This document shows, one piece after another, positions 48,320-57,371 of a DNA stretch of 64,000 nucleotides (the stretch's first letter is position 1; the number at the start of each line of letters is the position of its first letter). The stretch comes from Anaerococcus senegalensis JC48 (GTDB lineage Bacteria; Bacillota; Clostridia; Tissierellales; Peptoniphilaceae): the NCBI RefSeq assembly GCF_000321005.1, contig NZ_HE578907.1:320873-384872 (forward strand), given 5' to 3'. Made by a program: the position numbers and the translations under genes. Under the pieces are notes generated by a model. That model was given only the letters and a program-made list of their open reading frames with translations, was not told where the DNA came from and ran no database searches.

Positions 48320-50068
48320 TTATTTTATTTTTTTATATAGTTTATCAGGATTAGTTTCCATATCTACAGTTATGGTTTTAAAGTTTTCGTAATAAACCAT
48401 ACCAAGTTTGGCTCCTTTTGCTTTGTTTACATTCTTTTTTTTGGTATAATCAACATCTACTTTTAAAGATTTAGTTTGGGAAGAATTTTTTGCTGCTAAA
48501 TATGATGCGACTTTTATATCTTTTTCATTGAGTTCGGTAGTTTTTAATATAACATGGCTTCCTGGAGCATTTCTTACATGGAAGAAATAATCATTTTTTC
48601 CTGCTAATTTTAAAGTAATGTAATCATTTTGCCTTGAGTTTTTTCCTACATAAATATCACTGTTATCAACAGTTTTAAATTGCATAGGTTTTGATTTAGA
48701 TTTGTTTTTATTTTTATTTTTACTTGTACGTTTTATTATGTTATTGTCGATTAACTCATCTCTTATCTCATCTAAATCCTTAATACTTTCGCTTCTTTCT
48801 ACAAAATCTGCCATTTGATTTAGGTAATCTAAATATTCATTTTGCTTAGGAAGGTCAATTTTAGCAAAGTCAATAGAATTTTTTATCTTTTTATATCTTT
48901 TATAGTAGTTATCTACATTTTCCCAAGGATTTTTTTTATCATCTAAGCTGATTTTAATATTTTTATTTTCATCATAAAAATTGCTAAGATTAATTTCCTT
49001 ATCACCCTTATTTATTTTATTAATATTTGCAGCTAATATGTCTCCTTTTTTTCTATAAATGTCCATAGAATTTTCTTTAGAAATATTTTTATTTAAAATT
49101 TGAATTTTTTTCTTTACAGATTTTATTTGTCCATTAATTTTTCTTTCTATATTATTTTTTATTTGGCTTAGCCTATCATTTGACCTGTTATACTCATAGA
49201 AATTTTCAATAGCCTCACTTATGGATTCGTATTTATCTTTGTCAAAACCTAAAGATTTTAATTCAAAAGAATAAAATTCCTTATATTTTTTCTTATTTTT
49301 ATATAAACTTGGTCTATATCTATTATTTATTAAAGCATCTCTTAGTTCGTATAAGTTATTATTTAAAATGAGTTTTTCATCTTCACTTATGAGACCCCAA
49401 TTTATTCTAGGATCGATATTAGATCTATACAATAATTCTTTGGCTATAGTAGGAGAGAAGCCCAAGTAATTTTCATAAATAACTTTTTTTGGTATTTGAC
49501 TATCTGGTAAATTTTTGTCCAATTTTAGTATATCTTTAGAAAAATCTTTGTCTAAAATATTTATTTTGTCACTTTTTATAAATTTATATTCAAGACCTGG
49601 AAGAATTTCTCTAACAGATGACATTTTAAAATTAACTCTTTTGATAGAATCAATTATCTTAAATTTATCATCAGTTAGTATTATATTTGAATATTTTCCC
49701 ATTATTTCAATAATTAATTTATTAGAAACATCATAACCCATTTCGTCTACCGATGAAATATGAAATATAATTACTCTATCAAGTTGATGTTGCTCAATTT
49801 CTATTATTTTGCTTTGGCTTAAGTGTTTTCTTAAAACCATACAAAAATTTGGAGGAGTTACAGGATTTTCATATTTTTTCTTTGTAATATGAACTCTAGC
49901 TTCGTTATTATTTGCGCTTAGTAATAATTTATAACTCTTTCCAAAAGAATAAATATTAAAAATAATATCATTTTTTGAAGGTTGGCTTATCTTTTGAATT
50001 TTTCCTCCTAATAATAAATTTTTTATCTCGTAAGTTACGGCTCTTGTAACTAAACCATCATAACTCAT
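48320..50068 (-). CDS. rqcH: RqcH (NFACT family ribosome quality-control factor)
   Basis: RqcH (582 residues) binds stalled 50S subunits carrying nascent chains and directs addition of C-terminal alanine tails that mark them for degradation. The NFACT-N domain starts with MSYDGLVTRAVTYEI and has the key Asp 97-Arg 98 pair, at the same positions as in B. subtilis RqcH. A helix-hairpin-helix segment and long coiled coils (about 290-430) follow. The NFACT-R domain (about 450-582) includes KNDYFFHVRNAPGSHVIL. An AGGTGA site precedes the ATG. Together with smpB, it gives the organism two rescue routes for stalled ribosomes. Confidence 0.95.
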   Translation of the reverse strand: MSYDGLVTRAVTYEIKNLLLGGKIQKISQPSKNDIIFNIYSFGKSYKLLLSANNNEARVHITKKKYENPVTPPNFCMVLRKHLSQSKIIEIEQHQLDRVIIFHISSVDEMGYDVSNKLIIEIMGKYSNIILTDDKFKIIDSIKRVNFKMSSVREILPGLEYKFIKSDKINILDKDFSKDILKLDKNLPDSQIPKKVIYENYLGFSPTIAKELLYRSNIDPRINWGLISEDEKLILNNNLYELRDALINNRYRPSLYKNKKKYKEFYSFELKSLGFDKDKYESISEAIENFYEYNRSNDRLSQIKNNIERKINGQIKSVKKKIQILNKNISKENSMDIYRKKGDILAANINKINKGDKEINLSNFYDENKNIKISLDDKKNPWENVDNYYKRYKKIKNSIDFAKIDLPKQNEYLDYLNQMADFVERSESIKDLDEIRDELIDNNIIKRTSKNKNKNKSKSKPMQFKTVDNSDIYVGKNSRQNDYITLKLAGKNDYFFHVRNAPGSHVILKTTELNEKDIKVASYLAAKNSSQTKSLKVDVDYTKKKNVNKAKGAKLGMVYYENFKTITVDMETNPDKLYKKIK

Positions 50069-50096
50069 AAAATCACCTCTTTTTTTTATATAAACT

Positions 50097-50125
50097 ATTA
50101 TATCAGAAGAATATACTTGAACTAA
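50097..50125 (-). promoter_or_regulatory. extended -10 promoter of rqcH
   Basis: On the minus strand TGA-TATAAT (50105 down to 50097) forms an extended -10, with TTAGTT at 50125-50120 as -35. The -35 overlaps the -35 of the divergent gmk promoter. Confidence 0.7.
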
Positions 50126-50145
50126 ATTTTTCCATAAAGTAAAAT
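50117..50145 (+). promoter_or_regulatory. promoter of the gmk operon
   Basis: TTGAAC (50117-50122) and TAAAAT (50140-50145) are spaced by 17 bases. Transcription would begin near 50152, giving a very short leader containing AAGGAGG. Confidence 0.75.
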
Positions 50146-50165
50146 AGTACTAATAAGGAGGCACG

Positions 50166-50762
50166 ATGAAAAAAGGATTTTTATTAGTAATATCTGGTCC
50201 GTCCGGAGTAGGAAAAGGGACAGTATTGCATGATCTTATGAATACACAAAAAAACTTAGTTTATTCAGTTTCTGTTACTACTAGGAAACAAAGACCTGGT
50301 GAAATAGAAGGGGTAAGCTATTTTTTTAAGACTCATGAAGAATTTGAAAAAATGATTGAAGAAGATAAATTTTTGGAGTATGCAAAAGTTCACGATAATT
50401 ATTATGGAACTCCAAAAGAATTTGTCGAGGAAAAAATCAATGAAGGTAAGATAGTAATTTTGGAAATAGATGTTCAAGGAGCATTGAATGTTAAGAAAAA
50501 TATTGACAATGGAGTATATATTTTTCTAGCGCCTCCTAGCCTTAGTGAATTGAAAAATAGAATTGTCAATAGAGGTACTGAAACTGAAAGCGACATTAAT
50601 TTGAGAATGTCAAATGCTAAAAAAGAGTTATCTTATATTAAAAATTACGATTACTTAGTAGTTAATGATCATTTAAATTCAGCAATCAATTTGGTTAATG
50701 AGATAATAAACGCTGAAAAGCACAGAGTTATTAGAGAAGATATAAATTTTGATAAGGAGTAA
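50166..50762 (+). CDS. gmk: guanylate kinase
   Basis: Gmk (198 residues) phosphorylates GMP to GDP. The P-loop SGPSGVGKGT lies at the N-terminus. SVSVTTRKQRPGEIEGVSYFF, the GMP-binding YYGTPKEFV and the ILEIDVQGALNVKK Walker B region are all conserved. A strong AAGGAGG site precedes the start. It heads the operon gmk-rpoZ-coaBC-priA, the standard order in Firmicutes, with rpoZ starting two bases later. Confidence 0.97.
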   Translation: MKKGFLLVISGPSGVGKGTVLHDLMNTQKNLVYSVSVTTRKQRPGEIEGVSYFFKTHEEFEKMIEEDKFLEYAKVHDNYYGTPKEFVEEKINEGKIVILEIDVQGALNVKKNIDNGVYIFLAPPSLSELKNRIVNRGTETESDINLRMSNAKKELSYIKNYDYLVVNDHLNSAINLVNEIINAEKHRVIREDINFDKE

Positions 50763-50764
50763 AT

Positions 50765-50953
50765 ATGAATAATCCATCTTTTAAAGAGTTAGCAGAAATA
50801 AGTTCAAGTAGATATGAAATTTGCATGATGGCAGCAAAAAGAGCAAGAAGAATTGTTAATGGTTCAGATTTTTTAACTAAAGATATAGAAGATAAGCCTG
50901 TCACTCAAGCTTTACATGAAATCATGGAAGGAAAAGTAAAGAAAAATGATTAA
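50765..50953 (+). CDS. rpoZ: DNA-directed RNA polymerase omega subunit
   Basis: RpoZ (62 residues) is the small subunit that helps assemble the RNA polymerase beta' subunit. The segment SSRYEICMMAAKRARRIV matches the conserved omega helix, and KPVTQALHEIMEGKV closes the protein as usual. AAGGAG precedes the start. It overlaps coaBC by eight bases. The size fits short Firmicutes omega proteins. Confidence 0.93.
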   Translation: MNNPSFKELAEISSSRYEICMMAAKRARRIVNGSDFLTKDIEDKPVTQALHEIMEGKVKKND

Positions 50954-52118
50954 GGGTAAAAATATTCTCCTAGGAGTTAGTGGGGGAATAGCCGCTTATA
51001 AAGTGTTAGAACTATGTTCTAGATTAAAAAAAGAAGGTGCAAATCTAAAAATTATTATGACAAAAGCAGCTTGTGAATTTATAAGTCCTTTGTCATTTGA
51101 AACTATGGGTAAATGTATTGTTTACTCAGATATGTTTGAAGGTCACCACGATAGAGTTTATCATATTGATTTACCAAAATGGGCAGATGTATTTTTAGTA
51201 GCTCCATTAAGTGCAAATACTCTTTCTAAAATGACTTATGGAATAGCAGATAATATGCTTAGTGCATCACTTTTAGCTTGTGATAAAGATATTATAGTAG
51301 CTCCAACTATGAACACAAATATGTTAAATAATGAAGCTACTCAAGAAAATTTAAAAAAAATAAGAGACAGAGGAGTACATATAATTAATCCAAATTCTGG
51401 TCTATTAGCTTGTGATACGACAGGTGATGGAAGAATGGAAGAACCTGTTAATATAGTAAAATATTTAGACTATTACTTTACAAAAAAAGATTTAAAAGGT
51501 AAAAAAATCATTGTATCTGCAGGTCCTACTGTTGAACCAATCGACTATGTAAGATATATAACTAATAAATCAAGTGGAAAAATGGGATATAATATAGCCA
51601 TTGAAGCTTTTAAGCGAGGGGCAGAAGTAAAATTAGTCTCTGGACCAGTAAATCCTATAGATACTGACGGTATAGATAAAATAAATATAAGAACAAATAA
51701 AGAATTAAAAGAAGCAATAGAAAAAGATTTTGATGATTGTAATGCTTTAATAATGTCAGCTGCTCCAACTGATTATAAGGTTAGAGATGTAAGCGATAAA
51801 AAAATTAAAAAGAATGGAAACAATCTTAATCTAGAATTAATAGAAAATATTGATATATTAAAATATTTTGGTATGAAAAAGAAAGATCAAATTTTGGTTG
51901 GATTTGCAGCTGAAACAGACGATTTAATGAAAAATGCAAAAATTAAATTAGAATCTAAGAAAGCTGATTATATAATTGCTAATGATTTAAAGAAAAAAGG
52001 TGCTGGATTTGATGTAGATACAAATATTGCTTCCATTTTATCAAAAGATAAGGTGGAAAGATTAGATATTATGACTAAAAAAGAATTGGCTAATAAAATA
52101 TTGGATCTTCTAGTTTAA
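50946..52118 (+). CDS. coaBC: bifunctional phosphopantothenoylcysteine decarboxylase/phosphopantothenate-cysteine ligase
   Basis: CoaBC (390 residues) carries out two steps of coenzyme A synthesis. The N-terminal CoaC flavoprotein (about 1-175) has ILLGVSGGIAAYK, HIDLPKWADVFLVAPLSANT and the substrate motif APTMNTNM. The C-terminal CoaB ligase (about 185-390) has SAGPTVEPIDYVRYITNKSS and VGFAAETDD. The start overlaps rpoZ. Its product CoA is the donor used by the AcpS part of the fusion protein encoded at 31.2 kb. Confidence 0.96.
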   Translation: MIKGKNILLGVSGGIAAYKVLELCSRLKKEGANLKIIMTKAACEFISPLSFETMGKCIVYSDMFEGHHDRVYHIDLPKWADVFLVAPLSANTLSKMTYGIADNMLSASLLACDKDIIVAPTMNTNMLNNEATQENLKKIRDRGVHIINPNSGLLACDTTGDGRMEEPVNIVKYLDYYFTKKDLKGKKIIVSAGPTVEPIDYVRYITNKSSGKMGYNIAIEAFKRGAEVKLVSGPVNPIDTDGIDKINIRTNKELKEAIEKDFDDCNALIMSAAPTDYKVRDVSDKKIKKNGNNLNLELIENIDILKYFGMKKKDQILVGFAAETDDLMKNAKIKLESKKADYIIANDLKKKGAGFDVDTNIASILSKDKVERLDIMTKKELANKILDLLV

Positions 52119-52127
52119 GGTGATAGT

Positions 52128-54506
52128 TTGTATTGTAATGTAATTCTTGATAGTAAAAGTAGATTTTTAGATAAATCTTTTACTTATCATGTACCAAAAA
52201 AATTTGAAAACAAAATACAAAAAGGGATGAGAGTTATAGTCCCATTTGGCAAAGGCAATAAGAATACTATTGCCTTTGTTTATGATTTAGTAAAAAATAT
52301 AATATCAGATTTTGAAATTAAAGATATTTTAGAAATTGTAGATTCAAAAGCTATAGTTGATCAAGAGCTTATAGACTTAGCTTTTTATATGAATTATAGA
52401 TATTTATCTTCACTAAGATCATGTATAAAACAGACTCTTCCACCAGGTAAAATACATAAAATAAAAGAATACTATTATCCAAGTGAAAATTTAAAAAATA
52501 GTGATAAATATTTTAAAGTATTCAAAAGTAAAATTACCAAAGATGAACTTGTTGGAAAATATAAAATTGATATAGCTTTATTAGATGAATATGAAAAAAT
52601 GGGGCTAATTTATACTGCTTTTGATATTAATTCAAATCAGAATATTAATTACGAATATATTATTAATTTGAAAGAAAAAGTTGACTATAGTAAAATCCCA
52701 GAAAATGCAAAAAAACAAAAAGAAATAATAGAATATTTAAATAAAAATAATGATGTTGAGTATAAAGAATTATTAAAAAAAACAAAATCTAGTAAAAGTT
52801 CTTTAGATTCTTTGATAAAAAAAGAATTTATTAATATAAAAAAAATCGAAGTAAATAAATCAATAAAATATAGTGTTGAAAATTATAAAAAGCCGATATT
52901 AACTAAAGAACAAAATATAATTATAAAAAAAATTATGAATCAACCTAACAGTGCATACCTACTAAAAGGTGTAACTGGAAGTGGAAAAACAGAGGTTTTT
53001 TTACAAATTGTAGAAGAAAACTTAAAAAATGGTAAAGACTCTATAATATTAGTACCTGAAATATCATTAACCCCACAGACAATTGAAAGATTTCAAGGAA
53101 GATTCAATCAAAAAATTGCAATAATACATTCAAAACTAACACAAAATCAAAGATTTCAGCAATGGAGAATGATTAAAAATGGTGAAGTGAAAATTGTTGT
53201 GGGAGCAAGAAGTGCTATTTTCGCACCATTTAAAAATTTAGGTGTAATTATAATTGATGAAGAACATGATAAAAGTTATATATCATCTCAAGATCCAAAA
53301 TTTCATACTGATGAACTAGCTTTATTTAGACAAAAATATAATAAAGCTACACTAATTTTTGCATCAGCGACTCCATCAATAAAAACAATGACCAAAGCTA
53401 TAAATGGAAATTACAAATTGCTTGAATTGAAAAATAGAATAAATGGTAATATGCCTAAAGTAGAAATAGTTGATATGAGAGAAGAATTAAAAAATTCAAA
53501 CTATTCTATGATTAGCACCTCACTTTATGATAAAATTACTGATAAATTAAAAAATAAAGAGCAAGTAATTTTATTTTTAAATAAGATAGGGCATAATTCA
53601 TTTACCTTTTGTAGAAATTGTGGTTATGTTGTTAAGTGTAAGGCGTGCGATGTTGCAATGACTTATCATAAAAATGTATCTAAATTAGTATGTCATTACT
53701 GTGGAAGAACCAAAAACCAACCTGAAATTTGTCCAGTATGTGGATCTAATAAAATTAAAGAATTTGGAGCAGGAACGGAAAAATTAGAAGAAGAAGTTAA
53801 AAAATTATTCCCAAAAGCAAATATCATAAGAATGGATTCTATGACTGCAAAAGATAAATCATCATATGATAATATGTATAGAATGATGAAAGATAATAAG
53901 GTTGATATTTTAATCGGTACACAAATGATAGCTAAAGGACTTGATTTTGAAAATGTTACTTTGGTTGGAATAATTAGTGCAGATTTATCATTAAATATAG
54001 ATGATTATACTGCCTATGAAACAAGTTTTGAATTATTAACTCAAGTTTCAGGTAGAGCTGGAAGGGCAAAAAAACAGGGGCATGTTATAATACAAACTTA
54101 TAAACCTGATAATTTTGTTATTAATGCTGCTAGTAAAAATGATTATGAATCTTATTATAATTATGAAATGCAAGCTAGGAAGGCTTTTGATTATCCTCCT
54201 TTTACAAATTTAATTACAATTAAGATATTGGATGAATCTAGAATTAAATGTATAGATATTTCAAAAAAAATTAAATATTACTTAGATTTGGAGTACAAAA
54301 AAAATAATAATATAAAAATTATAGGTCCAAATCCGTGTAAAATATCTCGTATAAATAATAAATACAGATATAATATTATTATAAAGATAAAAAACTCAAA
54401 TTTAGAAGATATTTCTAATTTTCTTGTAAGACTTAGAGCTTATTTTATTAAAAATAACAAGAAAACAAGTATTATTATAGCTTTAAATCCAAGTGATATA
54501 AATTAA
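52128..54506 (+). CDS. priA: primosomal protein N' (PriA helicase)
   Basis: PriA (792 residues) restarts stalled replication forks. An N-terminal DNA-binding domain (about 1-105) precedes the helicase core with Walker A KGVTGSGKTE near 279-288 and DEEHD. A zinc-binding insert holds eight cysteines from CRNCG near 495 to CPVCGSNK. QVSGRAGRA and a C-terminal domain follow. The start is TTG at 52128, nine bases after the coaBC stop, with AAGGTGA immediately upstream; no ATG lies nearby. The usual following genes def and fmt are absent, and ftsY follows instead. Confidence 0.95.
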   Translation: MYCNVILDSKSRFLDKSFTYHVPKKFENKIQKGMRVIVPFGKGNKNTIAFVYDLVKNIISDFEIKDILEIVDSKAIVDQELIDLAFYMNYRYLSSLRSCIKQTLPPGKIHKIKEYYYPSENLKNSDKYFKVFKSKITKDELVGKYKIDIALLDEYEKMGLIYTAFDINSNQNINYEYIINLKEKVDYSKIPENAKKQKEIIEYLNKNNDVEYKELLKKTKSSKSSLDSLIKKEFINIKKIEVNKSIKYSVENYKKPILTKEQNIIIKKIMNQPNSAYLLKGVTGSGKTEVFLQIVEENLKNGKDSIILVPEISLTPQTIERFQGRFNQKIAIIHSKLTQNQRFQQWRMIKNGEVKIVVGARSAIFAPFKNLGVIIIDEEHDKSYISSQDPKFHTDELALFRQKYNKATLIFASATPSIKTMTKAINGNYKLLELKNRINGNMPKVEIVDMREELKNSNYSMISTSLYDKITDKLKNKEQVILFLNKIGHNSFTFCRNCGYVVKCKACDVAMTYHKNVSKLVCHYCGRTKNQPEICPVCGSNKIKEFGAGTEKLEEEVKKLFPKANIIRMDSMTAKDKSSYDNMYRMMKDNKVDILIGTQMIAKGLDFENVTLVGIISADLSLNIDDYTAYETSFELLTQVSGRAGRAKKQGHVIIQTYKPDNFVINAASKNDYESYYNYEMQARKAFDYPPFTNLITIKILDESRIKCIDISKKIKYYLDLEYKKNNNIKIIGPNPCKISRINNKYRYNIIIKIKNSNLEDISNFLVRLRAYFIKNNKKTSIIIALNPSDIN

Positions 54507-54515
54507 GGAGAAAAA

Positions 54516-55631
54516 ATGTTTGATTTTTTTAAAAGAAAAAAGAATGAAAATGAAGAAAATCTTGAAAAAGATTTAAAAAAAAATGATGAAGAAGTAAAAA
54601 TAGAAAATTCTCTCGATGAAAAAACAGTTGAGAATGAAAATAATGATCAAAAAAATTCGAAATCTAAAGAAGACGAAGAGAATAATATTATAAATGAAGA
54701 TTTCGAAAAAGAATTAGGTTTTTTTGAAAAGATATCTAAAGGACTTACTAAAACTCGTGAACAATTTTCATCAAAATTAAAAAATCTATTTACAGCAAAT
54801 GTTAAAATAGATGATGATTTATATGAAGAGTTGGAAGAAATTCTTATATCTGCAGATATAGGGATGCAATCTACTATAGAAATTGTTGATGAACTTAAAG
54901 ATCAAATCAAAGAAAAATCAATAAAAAATGCAGATCAAATTTTCCCGCTATTAAAAGAGATAATGGAAAATAAATTAGATGAGAAAAATTTGGATAATAG
55001 TCTAAATATAACAGATGGTAAGTTGACAGTAATTTTAGTTATAGGTGTAAACGGTGTTGGTAAAACTACAACAATAGGAAAGCTTGCAAATAATTTGAAG
55101 AAAGAAGGACACAAAGTTACATTAGCAGCAGCTGATACTTTTAGAGCTGCAGCAATAGAGCAACTAGGATCTTGGGCAAAAGAATCAAATACTCAAATGA
55201 TAGCACATAAAGAAGGATCAGATCCATCTGCTGTAATTTTTGATGCAATTCAGGCAGCAAAATCAAATGGTTCAGATATATTGATTTGTGATACAGCTGG
55301 AAGGCTTCATAACAAAAAAAATCTGATGAATGAATTAGAAAAAATTAACAGGACTATATCAACTCATGCAAATAATGCTAATAGAGAAAATCTACTTGTT
55401 TTAGATGCAACTACTGGTCAAAACGCAATTAGTCAATTAAGAGAATTTAAAAATGTATGTAATATTACAGGCTTAATTTTAACTAAGCTTGATGGAACGG
55501 CAAAAGGAGGAGTGATTTTTCCTCTTCAAGTTGAACTAGAAGTACCTGTTAAGTATATTGGTGTTGGAGAAGGTATAGATAATTTAGAAAAATTCGATTC
55601 TAAATCATTTGTAAAAGCAATGATAGAATAA
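54516..55631 (+). CDS. ftsY: signal recognition particle receptor FtsY
   Basis: FtsY (371 residues) docks ribosome-SRP complexes at the membrane. An acidic, Lys/Glu/Asn-rich A domain (about 1-65) is followed by the N domain (LTKTREQFSSKLKNLF) and the G domain: VIGVNGVGKTTTIGKLA near 178-190, ADTFRAAAIEQL, DTAGRLHNK and LTKLDGTAKGG. AAGGAG precedes the ATG ten bases after priA. It is placed in the gmk-priA operon instead of next to smc or ffh, where many Firmicutes have it. Confidence 0.96.
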   Translation: MFDFFKRKKNENEENLEKDLKKNDEEVKIENSLDEKTVENENNDQKNSKSKEDEENNIINEDFEKELGFFEKISKGLTKTREQFSSKLKNLFTANVKIDDDLYEELEEILISADIGMQSTIEIVDELKDQIKEKSIKNADQIFPLLKEIMENKLDEKNLDNSLNITDGKLTVILVIGVNGVGKTTTIGKLANNLKKEGHKVTLAAADTFRAAAIEQLGSWAKESNTQMIAHKEGSDPSAVIFDAIQAAKSNGSDILICDTAGRLHNKKNLMNELEKINRTISTHANNANRENLLVLDATTGQNAISQLREFKNVCNITGLILTKLDGTAKGGVIFPLQVELEVPVKYIGVGEGIDNLEKFDSKSFVKAMIE

Positions 55632-55633
55632 AC

Positions 55634-55662
55634 TTGTAATACAGAGTGTTTTATGGTATATT
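55634..55662 (+). promoter_or_regulatory. promoter of rpsB-tsf
   Basis: TTGTAA (55634-55639) and TATATT (55657-55662) are spaced by 17 bases, with TG one base before the -10. Transcription would start near 55669, giving a leader of about 100 bases. Confidence 0.72.
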
Positions 55663-55668
55663 ATTTTA

Positions 55669-55768
55669 GTACTATGCACATCTTTGGATAGATTTTTACG
55701 TTGCTAATTAATATTAGTTTAAAATTTAGTAGAAAAAGATGGAAGAAAATAAACGGAGGTAAATAATT
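55669..55768 (+). promoter_or_regulatory. rpsB 5' leader with possible structured element
   Basis: This is the longest predicted leader in the window. CATCTTT (55679-55685) could pair with AAAGATG (55735-55741), enclosing a small hairpin CTAAT-taat-ATTAG (55704-55717), just upstream of ACGGAGG. Ribosomal protein leaders often autoregulate, but I cannot match this one to a known family, and the pairings are short in AT-rich sequence. Confidence 0.35.
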
Positions 55769-56545
55769 ATGTCAGTAGTATCAATGAAAAAATTATTAGA
55801 AGCTGGTGTACATTTTGGACACCAAACAAGAAGATGGAATCCTAAAATGAGTAAATTCATCTTCACAGAAAGAAATGGAATCTATATTATTGATTTAGCT
55901 AAAACATCAAATCAAATTGATAAAGCTTATGAAGTAATAAGAGATATCGCAAGTGAAGGCGGAAATATTTTATTTGTAGGAACAAAAAAACAAGCTCAAG
56001 ATTCAATAGAACAAGAAGCAAAAAGATGTGGTCAATATTATGTATCTAATAGATGGTTAGGTGGAATGTTGACAAACTTCAATACTATTAGAAATAGTGT
56101 AAATAAGCTAAAAAAATATGAAACAATGGAAGAAGATGGAACATTTGATCTTTTACCAAAAAAAGAAGTTTTACAATATAACAAAGAAATGGATAAACTA
56201 GAAAAAAATCTTGGTGGTATTAAAGATATGGAAGAACTACCAGATGCATTGTTTGTAGTAGATCCTTCAAACGAACAAATAGCTGTTCACGAAGCAAGAA
56301 TTTTGGGAATTCCAGTTATTTCAATTGTAGATACTAACTGTGATCCTGATGTTGTAGACATTGCTATTCCAGGAAATGATGATGCTATAAGAGCTGTAAA
56401 ACTTATAACTTCTCTAATGGCTGATGCTGTTATAGAAGGAAATCAAGGTAGTGAATTTTCTGTAAATGAAGAAGATTTTGAAGAGTCTGAAGAAGGGTCT
56501 GTAGATTCAGTAGAAGATAATAAAGAAGAATCTATTGAAGAGTAA
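55769..56545 (+). CDS. rpsB: 30S ribosomal protein S2
   Basis: S2 (258 residues) is a structural protein of the small ribosomal subunit. [50 protein letters not shown] and [21 protein letters not shown] are conserved blocks. An acidic tail (about 228-258) is typical. ACGGAGG lies before the start. It is co-transcribed with tsf, 13 bases downstream, the universal pairing. Confidence 0.98.
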   Translation: MSVVSMKKLLEAGVHFGHQTRRWNPKMSKFIFTERNGIYIIDLAKTSNQIDKAYEVIRDIASEGGNILFVGTKKQAQDSIEQEAKRCGQYYVSNRWLGGMLTNFNTIRNSVNKLKKYETMEEDGTFDLLPKKEVLQYNKEMDKLEKNLGGIKDMEELPDALFVVDPSNEQIAVHEARILGIPVISIVDTNCDPDVVDIAIPGNDDAIRAVKLITSLMADAVIEGNQGSEFSVNEEDFEESEEGSVDSVEDNKEESIEE

Positions 56546-56558
56546 TTAGGAGGATATA

Positions 56559-57227
56559 ATGGCTGTAACTGCAAAATTAGTAAAAGAATTAAGAGAAAAA
56601 ACTGGCGCTGGAATGATGGATTGTAAGAAAGCCTTAACTGAAACTGATGGTAATCTTGATCAAGCTATCAAATTATTAAAAGAAAAAGGTCAAGCAACTC
56701 TTGATAAAAAAGCAGATAGAATTGCTGCTGAAGGAGTTATAGGTTCATACATCCATAATGATAAAATTGGTGTTATTGTTGAAATTAATACTGAAACAGA
56801 TTTCTCAGCAAATACTGATTCTGTAAAAGAATTTGCCAGAAATATTGCTATGCATATAGCTGCTTTAAATCCTTTATATATATCTGAAGAAGATGCAGAT
56901 GAAAAAGATGTAGCAGAACAAAAAGAAATTTTAATCAAACAAGCTATGAATGAAGCTAATGATAATATGCCTGAAGACAAAAAAGAGATGATAGCACATA
57001 AAAAAGTTGAAGGTAGATTAAAAAAATATTTCAAAGATGTATGCTTATTAGATCAACAATATATTAAAAATCCGGATCTTACAATCGAACAATATCTAAG
57101 AGATACAGCAAACAGTGTAGGTGAAAACATTAAAATTAGAAGATTTGCTAGATTCGAAGTAGGTGAAGGACTAGAGAAAAAAGAAGAAGATTTTGCTAAA
57201 GAAGTTCAAAGTCAAATGAATGCTTAG
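56559..57227 (+). CDS. tsf: translation elongation factor Ts
   Basis: EF-Ts (222 residues) exchanges GDP for GTP on EF-Tu. LVKELREKTGAGMMDCKKAL is the N-terminal domain signature, followed by IGVIVEINTETDFSANTD. The protein is shorter than the 280-300-residue forms of Proteobacteria and Bacillus, so it has a reduced dimerisation region, as in some other anaerobic Firmicutes. AGGAGG precedes the start. pyrH and frr, often next in line, are not here; a strong terminator follows. Confidence 0.96.
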   Translation: MAVTAKLVKELREKTGAGMMDCKKALTETDGNLDQAIKLLKEKGQATLDKKADRIAAEGVIGSYIHNDKIGVIVEINTETDFSANTDSVKEFARNIAMHIAALNPLYISEEDADEKDVAEQKEILIKQAMNEANDNMPEDKKEMIAHKKVEGRLKKYFKDVCLLDQQYIKNPDLTIEQYLRDTANSVGENIKIRRFARFEVGEGLEKKEEDFAKEVQSQMNA

Positions 57228-57237
57228 TAATAAATTT

Positions 57238-57265
57238 AAAGAAAGCCCTAGGGCTTTCTTTTTTT
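57238..57265 (+). terminator. intrinsic terminator after tsf
   Basis: AAAGAAAGCCC and GGGCTTTCTTT are complementary around TA, followed by a long T run. This is a strong rho-independent terminator. Confidence 0.93.
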
Positions 57266-57273
57266 AAAAATTA

Positions 57274-57298
57274 AATTCTTAGTATTTTACTATGAATT
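57274..57298. promoter_or_regulatory. imperfect palindrome just upstream of the cysK promoter
   Basis: AATTC-t-TAGT and ACTA-t-GAATT are complementary arms around ATTTT, with one mismatch. The element ends two bases before the -35 box, between the tsf terminator and cysK, the typical place of an activator or repressor site. No specific regulator can be named. Confidence 0.45.
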
Positions 57299-57300
57299 AA

Positions 57301-57328
57301 TTGAAAGAATTTTTTTTTACAATATAAT
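57301..57328 (+). promoter_or_regulatory. promoter of cysK-cysE
   Basis: TTGAAA (57301-57306) and TATAAT (57323-57328) are separated by 16 bases. Transcription would start near 57335, and the leader of about 37 bases is too short for a T-box or S-box riboswitch. Confidence 0.75.
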
Positions 57329-57371
57329 ATTAGATAAATAGATATATTATAACATTTTAAAAGGAGTTAAA

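Noticed and set aside
56690..57034. Minus-strand reading frame of 114 codons inside tsf
   Set aside because: It lies wholly antisense to a conserved gene, has no ribosome binding site, and has a low-complexity Ser/Ile/Ala composition.
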